NCBI GenBank assembly: GCA_030063045.1
Contig: JAQSEB010000020.1
Span: forward strand, 1,426,001-1,490,000
Direction: 5' to 3'
Length of the DNA: 64,000 nt
DNA from: Pratylenchus scribneri
Taxonomy: Eukaryota; Nematoda; Chromadorea; Rhabditida; Pratylenchidae
In this document: positions 1-13,055 of the stretch, in pieces
How positions within the stretch are numbered: the first letter of the stretch is position 1
How the letters are laid out: every line of letters starts with the position of its first letter
Position numbers and translations under genes: made by a program
The notes under the pieces: generated by a model
What the model saw: the letters and a program-made list of their open reading frames with translations, nothing else
The model's database searches: none
What the model was told of the DNA's origin: nothing

Positions 1-1
1 T

Positions 2-346
2 GCGGTTTTTGTGGGACCGAGGATTCCCCAGCCAAAGCGGTTTATGAGGAAAAAGTGGCCAAAAGTTTTGTTGAGTAAGAAAGTATACGGAAATAATTTA
101 GACTTTTTGGTATTAAGATGCTATAATCCAGCGAGGGGAATGGCAAGGGAAAGAATGGATTTGGAGGAAAATTCAGGTATTTTGGAAGGGGAAAGAAAAT
201 CTAATTAAATATTTTGTGATTTAGTTTTCCAAAATTTTGTGAATCGATACGCGACCAGAAGGAGAAAGATGAAGAAAAGAAGACGAGAAATGGTGGAGGA
301 AGAATTTGGAATAAAAATTAAACCAAATTTTATGATAAATGAATAA
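2..346 (+). CDS. 3' end of an unrecognised, very basic protein (partial)
   Basis: Two exons are visible: the frame is open from base 2 to 176, a GT..AG intron of 48 bp follows (177-224), and the last exon runs 225-346 and stops with TAA. The joined frame codes for about 98 residues, rich in Lys and Arg (VNRYATRRRKMKKRRRE near the end), closing in PNFMINE. The 5' part lies outside the window. The high charge would suit a ribosomal, mitoribosomal or nucleic-acid-binding protein, but I do not recognise the family. The stop codon lies one base away from the stop of the convergent SCYL2-like frame, so one of the two 3' ends may be misjudged. Confidence 0.5.
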
Positions 347-347
347 A

Positions 348-2133
348 CTAAAAACTCACATTCACTTCCCTCGACTCCAAAACCATTCGCAACAATTTGG
401 GCAATAACTGAGAGCGCATCTGGTCCCGATCGACGAATTTGACCACATTTGGCACTTCACTAAGGCAAAGTTCCTTAAAAATCAATTTACAATTAAACAA
501 TGATGAATATTTGGCAAACCTGAATTTTAATGCTTTCACTGCTCAATGAATTGTAAATGAGCGGTAATAAATGTTGTTTGATGGCCGGGGCGGGCATTTT
601 GTCCAAAAATAAATTCACCCTTTGCAAAAGCAATAATCCAATCTTTAATTGAATTTTTAATTATAATTATGAATACTAAAAACCTGATATGGAGTTTGAA
701 TGGGGAAAACAGTGACCAATGTGGGCATAATTGTATTGGCAAATTCATCGGCGCTGGCATTGTCGGCAATCAAAAAAACACTTTGCAGGATGAATGGGAC
801 GAGCACCGGGGTGGAATATTCGGCAGCCAAATGCGGGTAGATTTTTTGGATTTGAACACGTTGAGGAAATTGGGGCAGGATGGCGGCAAGTCCTTTGAAA
901 AATTGCATTTTTTGGGTATTCTCCATGGCATTGCGTGTTTCCAGAAAATTCAGCGTTTTCACGAGAGGATGTTCGAAAAATGGAAGCTAAAAATTTGATG
1001 GGAAAAATTTATGAATTTTACCAAAAATTTAACCTTTGTGAATTGGATGGCATCTGGCCGAAGTTCCGGTGTTTGATTCAGGCACATTTTGATGTCCTCC
1101 CTGATTTCTTCGGGCACAATCAGTAATAAAGTTGAAAGTGAATTCTTCAATTGGTCAAAATTCTTTCGATAACAGGCAAATGAATTTTGGCTATCAAAAA
1201 GTGGTTTTCCTTTGTTGAATGTGGCAAAAGCGAGCACTCCCAGGGAAAATATGTCGGAAAATGGATCGCATTTGGCTCCTTCAGTCAATTCAGGTGAAAC
1301 ATAATCCAAACCAGGACACAGGGCGGAGATTGAATTTTGACTCCAATTTGGGACATTAAAAGTGGCCTGAAATTTTTGCATTCATAAAAATAACAAAATT
1401 TAAAAGAACCTTTCCATTAGGAGAAATATTGCCAACAATGCAAAAATCAAATCCGCCCAATTTCCAAGCACCCTTTGAGTTGATGATAATTGAATTTGGT
1501 GAAATATTGCCATGAATCATTTTTGTATCATTGTGAAGAAAGGCCAGTGCCTCTGTTATCTTAATCGAATTTTTTATAAATTTAAACAATTTGAAAATTA
1601 ACTTGAAAAAGTCCATGCCGAATTTCCACATCCTGCAATTCGAGTCCCTTCAGTTGGCGAGGAGGATTCAAAATATTGTCCAAATCGCCGAAACAATTTG
1701 CCAGGCTTGCAAAAATTGGCTCCGTACAAAATGCGAAACAATCCCTTGACTCCTCCAATGAACGTTCAACGGTGAGAATGCGTGGATGGCGGAGTCTTGT
1801 CAGCTGTGATACACCCTTTTTGAGCATTTCCGGCAATTCATCCCGCTTCACTTTCAACCAATTTTCTGTTTGTTTCTTTTCGAATAGCCAAATAGCAACT
1901 TCCTAAAAACCACATAATTTTAATAATTTGTTTGTTCATATAAAAACCTGTTTTGTTGAATTTTTTGTTCCAGAATAAATTTTCCAACATAGTCCAGGAC
2001 CAGCACTCGCAATTTGTGCTCCAACAGCGTATTCACGAAATATTGGATTCCCGGGTAATGCCAAATTAACTTGTGCTGCCACCTGATGCACTTGTGCTGC
2101 TACTGATGAGTGGATTTTTTTTAGATAATCCAT
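348..2133 (-). CDS. SCYL2: SCYL2-like (SCY1 family) pseudokinase, short at the C-terminus
   Basis: SCY1-like proteins are catalytically weak or dead kinases with HEAT repeats; SCYL2/CVAK104 works in clathrin-dependent traffic between the trans-Golgi and endosomes. The frame starts at ATG 2133 (MDYLKKIHSSVAAQ) and is read over about six exons. The kinase-like domain shows family features: the HRD position reads MIHGNISPNSI and the DFG position reads GFDFC, both degenerate as in SCYL pseudokinases, followed by LDYVSPELTEG and SDIFSLGVLAF. Alpha-helical HEAT-type sequence follows (exons near 660-960 and 348-540). The last exon (LLPKLLRMVLESREVNV) reads into TAG at 350-348, about 490 residues in all, whereas SCYL2 proteins are usually near 900. 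A GTGAGT donor overlaps the last codons, so a downstream exon beyond the window, or real truncation, is possible. Confidence 0.82.
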
Positions 2134-2479
2134 GCACAATCAAAAATCAAGATTAAAATAAATTTTCTAAAATTTAAAAAAATTAATTGTATTAAATTTT
2201 TCGTAAAATTTCCATAAAACAAGCAAAAAAATCAATAAAAAAAAAACATCTTAGATTTCATTTCACAAACATCATCGATCGATAAAACATAGAGAATATG
2301 TTAAAATTTGAGAGTAAAAAGAAATAAATTTTTGGACTTTATATCCCAATTTAAACATAACGCCAAATTAATTTAAAATATTTTTAAAATGAATGAATAT
2401 CCCTTTCTTTTTCTCTCATTCATGTTTTTAGCATTTGGAATTTGGGAATAATTTCTCAAGGTAGAAGTAAAATTCTAAA
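2134..2479. promoter_or_regulatory. Divergent intergenic region between SCYL2-like and XPD genes
   Basis: 346 bp of strongly AT-rich DNA between two divergent start codons. It must hold the 5' ends of both genes, but I see no convincing TATA box or other element. A short palindrome ATCGATCGAT occurs near 2274-2283. Confidence 0.4.
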
Positions 2480-5358
<2,879 letters not shown>

Positions 5359-5504
5359 AAATATTTTTATTATTTATTTTATTATTTTTTGTTGATAAAT
5401 TTATTAAATTCTCAATGGATTCCAATCAAATTTATGGAGTTATTTTCTCGATTTATTTATGCAAATTTTATTCAAATTCATTCAATTTTAAATTTTAAGT
5501 TAGA

Positions 5505-5985
5505 ATGGAAAATTTCATTCGACTTTCGGCAGTCGCTAGTTCATTGGCCCGTACCCAACGGATTCCACCCACAATTTGCATTCAATCAAGGCAATTCTCG
5601 ATTAGCTCCTCCCATCAAAAAGGCCATTCACATGCACAAAATGTTGCAAAGAATAAAAAGGAGGGTGAGGACAAGAAAAATGCCAAAATAAGTGCATACG
5701 CCAAAAGGCTGAATGATGTGGTTAAAGGTGGATTTGATCCAAAATTGAACACCAAATTGGCCGAGTTGATTTCGGTGAGTTAATGGATGGAAATTGGGAT
5801 TTAATACTAATAATCCATACAGGATTATCGGAAAGATTCACTCCCAATGAAAACGCTGGAAAAAATGCTGGACAAACATAAATTGGTGGGATTTAATCCA
5901 ATATATTAAAATATTTAAATTTATTATTTAGAATTATACAAAAAAAGGTTTCATCTCCGCCGCCATCAACGAGAAAGAAACATAG
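5505..5985 (+). CDS. Short TACO1/YebC N-domain-like mitochondrial protein
   Basis: YebC/TACO1 proteins bind the mitochondrial ribosome and help translation of problem sequences such as those of COX1. The frame starts at ATG 5505 with a Ser/Arg-rich leader (MENFIRLSAVASSLARTQR...RQFSISS) typical of a mitochondrial presequence, then a stretch like the YebC N-terminal domain: GHSHAQNVAKNKKEGEDKK, a GGFDPKLNTKLAELIS block and PMKTLEKMLDKHKL. Exon joins lie near 5773/5822 and 5885/5932. The last exon ends at TAG 5983-5985 after NYTKKGFISAAINEKET, giving only about 130 residues against nearly 300 for full TACO1; the two later domains are missing and are not found downstream. It may be a shortened paralogue, or I may have missed distant exons. 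Confidence 0.6.
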
Positions 5986-6139
5986 AAAGGAGGAAATTAC
6001 ATGCAGAAATGACATTAAATTACACAATTGAATTGATTTAATATTTTGTTATACATTTTTGATAGATAAATTAATGTAATTCGGAATCAATTTTTATTTT
6101 TTTTTATTTCCCCTCTTTTTCTAAACATCTCCGCCATCG

Positions 6140-9100
6140 TCAGTTTGTTGTCGCCTCAACAAATTCCAAGTATTCCTTTTTCGATTCCCTCAAAATTGAA
6201 TAAAAATTAGAATGACCCAATTTCCCCTTCAAAAACCGACCGATCAAAAGGGGAACTTGATTTTTATGAATAATTTGAATTATTGCCGGCGGTTGAGTCC
6301 ATGGCTCTCCGTCAATTTGCATTGGCAATGTTTTGTGTGTTTGAATGACCACAGTAGAGCATTGGGCCAATCTTCGTGCTTGCCTCACTCCAGCCTTTGA
6401 ATTTCCCATTTTATTTCCAAATCCCCCTTAAATTCCCACTTTTATTTGGCCCATCTGAATGGCCGATTCCAGGCCGACAACTTCAATCAGCTTGTCCCCA
6501 ATGTCCTGCACTCGATGTTGAAGTTGACCTCCACCATTGGCAATTTGCGGGAACAAATAGGGAATGTGCCAAGAGGTCGATGATTTTCGGCTATTTCCCC
6601 AAAGATTACTGCCACCATAACTGCGAGAAGGAATTATTATGGGGGTGGGAGATTCAATGGATTTATTATTTGCCCTCTTTGATTAATTCCCTCATCAATT
6701 ATCGTATTTCCTCCATGTTGCCCGGGGGTACTATCTTTCAGAGACCCTCCAAAATAGGGCAAAGAATCCTTTTTTATTTTCTCCTTATTATAAATTATCC
6801 TGAGGCCTTTTTATTAGAAAGGGAGGATTCTACTACTAGAGGAGAAGAAGGGGGGCGGGGGAGCAATGATAAGGATATACGGTAACAAAAATATTTCAAC
6901 GAACATGCTGGCAATATTCAACAGTGCAATTCCCTCAAGCGTTGGTCCATTGCCCAGGTCGATGGTTTCTCCGTCGCACTGTGTGTGTAAAATGTGGGGC
7001 CAAATAGGAAGGTTGAGGACTAACCAAAATGTCAATTTGTTCATGCAAATTTTTGCAACTGCTACTCAACGTTTCGCTGGTGCCCAATTCAAAGTACCAA
7101 AGTTTGTTGCGCATTCGGGAATTGAATTTTTCCTGCGGAATGGACAAAATTTGAATAATTGAAGGCAATTCATGGACTTATAGCCCAAAAATTAGCTCTT
7201 AATCGACTAAAGATTCCCTAAAATTGTGCCTTCACATATTTTACCGGATATTTTTCGCGCATCACGTGGAATCGATGGGCGATGGAGGCATCCACTCCGA
7301 TGGAGAAATAATTCTTTAATTTGATTGGATAGGGGAGATGAGACCAATCCCCGTCAAACAAACGTTGATTATTTGATATGGTTGAGGGTCACCTTTGTCC
7401 GATCGTCGACTTTGTTCAATTGTAATTTTCCACCGATCCATTAAAACCTTTGAATTTAAAGGCCCATTTTTAACCCAATTTCCCCTCCAAATTTGCCTGG
7501 TTTGCCTTCTCAATTTGGTGTAATATTTTTGCCAATGGTTCATTTTCATAGCCACCTCCCCATTTCAGGCAACGGGCCAAATCATTTCCAGTGCCCAGGG
7601 GAAGAACGGCCACAGGTGGTCGATTTTCACCATATTCCAATTTGTCTGGAATAAACCGTACATATTTTGTCACTTTTTGCCAAATTGCCCCACCCATCGA
7701 TTCCAGCACCCATCCAACGGTGCCATCCCCTCCACAAACCAAAATGTTGTAATGTTTTAGGGATTTGAACAAATTCAGCCCTGGTTCTGGGCCATCTTTG
7801 ATCAAATTGTACACCTATATATGAAGGAGGGGGGAATGAATGGTAGCAATATGTAATTTAATTGCCTGTCGAGGATTCAGCAAATATTGGAATCTATTGG
7901 GACAAAAAAGTAGGTATTTTTTATAGAATTCACAGACTTTCTGAATATTCGTTCTCCCTGCCTTCCACCACTTTTTGGGTTGATCAAAACGAGGAGAGGA
8001 CGACAACGACTATTCGCCGGCAGCGGAATGGTCTTCAACTGAAAATGTCCTCTGGGGAATTCATTCATTTCCCCCTTTGAATGATTGCCTGAAGCAGTCC
8101 AGCCGAACTATTATTGCTATTTGTGCCACTGCATTGTGGATGGGAATTGGCATTGGTGGATGTTGATGCAGTGGAAGAACGGTCAAGGAATGTGGGAATG
8201 ATGTTCACCGGGGGCAGAATGGAGCCGGCCATTTGGCCAAAATCGCAGGCCCCTGGCCACAATGGAATACATTTATGGTGGAGCTGGGGAAAATGCGAAA
8301 GTCATTTGACATTTTATGGGAGACAAACCAAATTTTTGCACCATCGGCAATGTTGACCCTGGAAAATGCCAACGTTGGATTTGCATTTTGCGCATTTTCC
8401 GGCACTAAATTATTTTTAAAATATTTTCCATTAGCCACCGTTCCGCTTTTCCAACCAATTTGAGTCCATCCAATGATGCGGTTGAACAGGGGATGAATCC
8501 TTTTTGGTGGAGGATGGATTCGAATTGTATGTGTGAATGCAATTGTTCGAGGCGGAACGCACACAACGCTCATGGACAGTGTATTTACAAAGGGAACAGG
8601 CCAAACCCTGTTTGCCGCCCCAACCGACCAACATATTCAGACAAACATTACAATAGGTGGCTGCAAATATGGGATGGAATTGGCATTGAGTTGAGGGATT
8701 GGGGAAATTGGCAAACGTTTGCTGAAATGGCGAAGACGCCAAATGTGGCAGCCATCCTCCTTCATGTCCTGCAAAATTTGGGTGGATAAATGTCAAGGAT
8801 AAAAACGGATTTATGCCATTCATAACTGTCAATGTTAAGTGCCTTTCCGTATTCATCCTACTGTACCCCAACTTTTTGCCTAAATCATCCATCAACCTTA
8901 TCATCAATCAAATATTACCCCAATCTGCCTTATCCTTTTCCTCTCTTCTGTTCTTTTCCGCTTCATATTTTTATCATATTTTCCGTCACATTTAATAAAG
9001 AATAAATTAACACTATGCTGTTAAAGATTCTCAAATAATAATTTCGATACAATCAGCAGAAAATAGTCTGCAAATTAATCAAAAATAATTTCACGAAATT

Positions 9101-10631
9101 GTTCAATTTTGAACAACTAAACCATAAAAAATCAAGATTTTAAACTGATGGATTTTGCATCAGAATCCTAATTCTATTCATTCCAAACTGAGCATTCCCC
9201 TCAATGATTTTTTTTGTACCGTGTCGAATCCAAGGAGGACCAACAAAGGAATTGTGGTCATCCCGCCCCGTTTCCATTCCTCCAATGAAACAATTCCATC
9301 ATTGTCATAGTCAATTTCCTGCATCATTTGGCGAAGAATCTGAAATCAATGGGAAGATATTCCCTGGGGGGTTAATTTGATTATTGACCGGTTCCAGTTC
9401 GATTGTGTCCCATTGCTGATATCGGGCAACATTCATCATCTTTAATTTCAAGTATGTTCAATTTATATGGCCTATTCCATCCTCCAACCTGTTCAATGAT
9501 GGACTCAATCTCTTTATGGTCCAAATAGCCATTCCCTAAGGCAAAATTATCAGCAATTCCCCCAAATTATTCCCTCCCAACCATCATTGTCATAAACATG
9601 AAAAACAAATTCCAATTTATCCTCGGGCGGTGCCCCCTCCAAAAGGCTTAAATAGCAAACCAACGGCTTCAGCGGAATTCGACGTTCCTCCAAATCCGGC
9701 AATGGCCATAAAATCTTTATTAATACAATGAACACATAAAATTTCCCTTTCCATTGACCCACTGGTTGACTTTTGCACTCAATTTGTTGGTTTTGAATCG
9801 CCGATTCTTTCCTCGTCGACATCGTTGATTCCTTCCTTGTCCCATGATGGAAAACAACATTTTTCACACTTTTGACTGCGCCCTCAATGGCGGATGGCCT
9901 CCTTTGGGGAATTTGGATGGGTGGGGTGCAAAATGAGAGGAAAAGTTGTTGGATCAAATCAGCCGGTAATTCCGCCCCAAAATAGCAATTGATGAAGGAG
10001 GTGAAGCCCTGCAGGTGGATTTTGGGGGCAAAATATATTTAATGGCATTCCAATTTATAATTTTTGAAGGATTGTAATTGTAATTGTAATTTACTAACTT
10101 CATTCCGGAAGGATTGTAATTTTTAATTGCGATTGTAATTTTCCGGAAAGAGATTGTAATTACGAAATTCTGATTTTTAATTATGTTTTATAAGTTTTTT
10201 GATTCATGTTTTCTAGGTGAAAAAACGCAGCTTTTAGGCATATTCTTTTTTTATCCAGTTTATAGAATATGGTGGTACAAAATGCCCACAAGTGGCTCTC
10301 TAGTTATAACTAAAAGAATGGCTCTAATCATAATCGTCCTAGTTTCGTTTACGGTCAAAATTCCCGCAGGGAAAAATCACCTCAAAATCGATTGTCTGCA
10401 AATCGGGCGACAAATATCGATAAAAAATGCCTGTGAAAAAGGATGAATGGGGAAATTGGCGAAAATTGACAAATTATGGGCAACCTTCAGGATGCGAAAA
10501 TTCGGCCAACAAATCCATCAATTTATGGCTAGAATCTAATTAAAGAAAATAAAATCGAGACAGTGGGATTGATGGCACTCACAGCTGGCATATTCAATCA
10601 ATCGGGCGAATTGTTCGGGCGAAAGCAACAT
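6140..10631 (-). CDS. Type I diacylglycerol kinase (DGK-3 / DGK alpha-beta-gamma type)
   Basis: The enzyme phosphorylates diacylglycerol to phosphatidic acid, ending DAG signalling at membranes. The start at 10631 gives [16 protein letters not shown], like the recoverin-homology N-terminus of type I DGKs. Next come calcium-binding EF hands (VYDNDG near 9590; [15 protein letters not shown] near 9290-9330), a C1 zinc finger ([15 protein letters not shown] ... [13 protein letters not shown], about 8560-8700) with traces of a second, the catalytic domain ([50 protein letters not shown]), and the accessory domain ([67 protein letters not shown]). It ends at 6140. EF hands plus C1 plus kinase identify the calcium-regulated class, represented in C. 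elegans by dgk-3. An ATTGTA-rich repeat lies in a 5' intron. Confidence 0.93.
10071..10164. repeat. ATTGTA-rich dispersed repeat with two TTCCGGAA palindromes
   Basis: Lies in an intron near the 5' end of the diacylglycerol kinase gene. It holds repeated GATTGTAATT-type units and two copies of the perfect palindrome TTCCGGAA at 10103-10110 and 10141-10148. A related arrangement, the palindrome next to ATTACAATC, occurs at 15681-15726 in the opposite orientation. Confidence 0.6.
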
Positions 10632-11321
10632 TTTTGGTTTAACAAATAATATATTTGGCTTGAATTAAATTGAGTTTGATAAATGAGGGAAGAAGTCCTT
10701 GGGGGGGAGGAATATTGCAAAATGGGTGTGAGGGAGAAAATGAAACCAAAAAGAAACCCATTGGCCTCACCCCCTCTTGCCGACTTAAGCCCCATCTCTG
10801 GCATTCCACCCTTTTGCGCATTTGTCGGCATTGGAGGGACTCGCGCATCGGCCAAATGAATTTATTTATTGGCATCGATTGACGACGAAAAGGGATAAAA
10901 GGAGGAAAAGTGGGGAAAATGGAAGGAAGTTATTTAAATTGGGACAAAGTCGGCTTTTGAAGAATTGAATGAGGGAGGAAAGGCAATTAAAATGAAAAGG
11001 GAGGTAAAAAAAACAATTCGAGAATTGGCCACAGCCATATATTTGGGCACAAAATTCATTGGAATTGGAATCCAAATTCTTCCAAAATATTTCATTCAAT
11101 TCATCTTTTCTTTTCCCTTGCATTTCCCACTTTGCATTTTCCACAAATTGACCCAAATTGATTGGTTCCGAATCATCGAAAAAAACCGTTTTATTCGTCC
11201 ATTCTCTTTGTCTCCTCCAATTCCAAGTTTCACTTCTCCTTCCCTTCCCCCAAACTTTTTTATGGCCAATTTCTCCCCTCCCCATTTGTTCATTTCCTCT
11301 AAATAATAAATAATTTGCCCA
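10632..11321. other. Intergenic, no gene seen
   Basis: About 690 bp between the 5' end of the diacylglycerol kinase gene (-) and the small cysteine-rich gene (+). Frames on both strands are open for about 100 codons (for example 10866-11339), but they overlap each other and show no family similarity. This region probably holds both promoters. Confidence 0.4.
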
Positions 11322-11743
11322 ATGAATTTCCTCTTTCATCTACTCATTTCTATCATTTTTATTCCTCATTTGGTCAATTGTTCTTCGTGCCATTCAAAAT
11401 GTTCTCCATTTTTCACGCTTCCTTGGTAAATTCCATTCATTCATTTAAAAATTGTGCCACTTTTCGTTCACAGAATACCCAAAAATTCTCTCGTCATTTA
11501 TGTTAATAATTTGCTTAAATCTCAAAATATTCAAATTTATATTCTTCAAAACAATATAATTCACTCTTCCTTATTTACAGCACTTTCGGGGCATTCGACA
11601 AATGTTTGGCCCAAAATTGTAGGGAAATGTGCGCCAAGGATGGTGGCCGAAAAATGATTGACTGTTTTTGCCGTGGCACTACGGAGGGCCCAACATTTCG
11701 TGCGTGCTTTTGTGCTGGACAGAAACGGCCAAAAACATTTTAA
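11322..11743 (+). CDS. Small secreted cysteine-rich protein, unknown family
   Basis: Two exons (11322-11425 and 11581-11743) joined by a clean GT..AG intron (GTAAAT...TTTACAG) give 88 residues. The N-terminus MNFLFHLLISIIFIPHLVNC is a good signal peptide with likely cleavage near residues 19-20. The mature part has 11 cysteines: C20, C23, C27, C35, C43, C48, C52, C63, C65, C77 and C79. The pattern includes CxxC-xxx-C, CxxxxCxxxC, CFC and CFC, and the C-terminus is basic (QKRPKTF). The splice falls inside a Cys codon. No known family is recognised. Such proteins in nematodes may be excretory or cuticle products, effectors or peptide toxins; none can be chosen here. An AATAAA-like signal (AATAAATTAATATT) follows at about 11783. 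Confidence 0.62.
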
Positions 11744-12638
11744 ATTGCGCACAAAATTGTGACGATAATGAGCATCCAAACCAAATAAATTAATATTATT
11801 GTAATTATCCCATATTTGTGCCTTCCATCCATTTTCATATTAATATTAATCCTCCCAATTCCCTGCCCAAATATTTGTGTAAAAATGTGGTTGAGGGGGA
11901 AATGAATGCCACTGATCGGTTATCTCTCCTTTATCCACCAATGAATGTAACTAACTCAATTAATTGCGCCTTTGTGGCATTTGGTTTGGGTGGAAGAAGG
12001 GGCAAAAAGCATGAAGGTCGTCCGTCGCAACAAACACAAAAAAATTGCGGCGACTGTGCCGATGGCAGCAGGGCAATGGTTGGTTTTTTTTCGGTAATTG
12101 TCGTGAAATGAAAGGAAAATGAAGGCGGCACAATGCAAGGAAAGAGGTTCAGGAGAAGGTCCAAATCCGAATTGTAGGCACAACATTTTTTGAGGACATT
12201 TTCCAATTCATTTGGGGGGGGGGGGGGAATTGGCCAAATAATCTTTTTGCCTTTGGCCATTAAGACACAATGGTGGGTGAATTTGGTGGGAGGGAATTTG
12301 GGGGAAATTTGCCCGGAAATGAAGAATGGAAGACCCAAATTGAGTGAATGAAGGGGCAAATTCTGGATTGAAGAATGAATGGGATTCGCCCTTCCCCCCT
12401 CCAACACATTTAATTTTCACATTTTCGCCTGAAGGCAAAACAAACAGACAAAAAAATTGGACGGAAAAGGGGAATTGCCATGAGGAATGAATATTCGATT
12501 CACACAGAAGAATGAGTGGTTGAGGAGGGCCTATGGCATTGTAAAAATGTGAATGATGAATTTATGAGAATATTTCCTTGATTTCAGTCAAAATATTTAT
12601 ATGCGAATTATTATGAGCAAATATGGACGGTGGGTAAT
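11744..12638. other. Intergenic, no gene seen
   Basis: About 900 bp between the cysteine-rich gene and the inverted-repeat element. Overlapping frames near 11931-12438 have no recognisable product. A run of 14 G lies at 12214-12227. Confidence 0.4.
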
Positions 12639-13004
12639 GTTTCAGTACCGCACGTTTCAGTCCCAGCCACTTTGTTGAGCCATAGCTCAACAAAGAAGAA
12701 ACCGTATGATGCAATCTTGGTATCATTTGATAGAGCTATCTGAACTTTATCGAATAGTGATAAAGCTTTTTTGATTAACTTAAATTTTAAATGACTTAAA
12801 GTTGAATAAATGAATACAAGTCGCCTTTTCTTAATTAAAAGCTTATAATTAAGTGGATATCAAACTTTTCGCAGATCTCTATATACTATTTGATAGAGCT
12901 CAGACAGCTCTATCAAATGATACCAAGATTGCATCATACGGTTTCTTCTTTGCTGAGCTATGGCTCGTCAAAGACGCTGGGACTGAAACGTGCGGTACTG
13001 AAAC
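12639..13004. mobile_element. MITE-like element with 105-bp terminal inverted repeats
   Basis: The left arm, 12639-12743 (begins GTTTCAGTACCGCACG), is the inverted complement of the right arm, 12900-13004, with 6 mismatches in 105 positions by hand alignment. The arms contain the repeated sub-motif CGTTTCAG. The central 156 bp are AT-rich with no coding potential, so this is a non-autonomous element or a foldback repeat. Similar 13-bp sequences, AATATGGACGGTG on the left and AATATGGATAGTG on the right, flank it imperfectly; they may be a decayed target-site duplication or chance. It lies just downstream of the T-box gene. Confidence 0.82.
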
Positions 13005-13055
13005 GTGATGGTCCGAATATGGATAGTGGTCATTATTATTATTAATCATTTTCAT

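Noticed and set aside
10866..11339. 157-codon minus-strand frame and 113-codon plus-strand frame over the same bases
   Set aside because: They shadow each other, lack known motifs, and overlap the start of the cysteine-rich gene.
12214..12227. 14-G homopolymer; similar C runs near 29641 and 56690
   Set aside because: Ordinary homopolymer tracts; also error-prone in sequencing.
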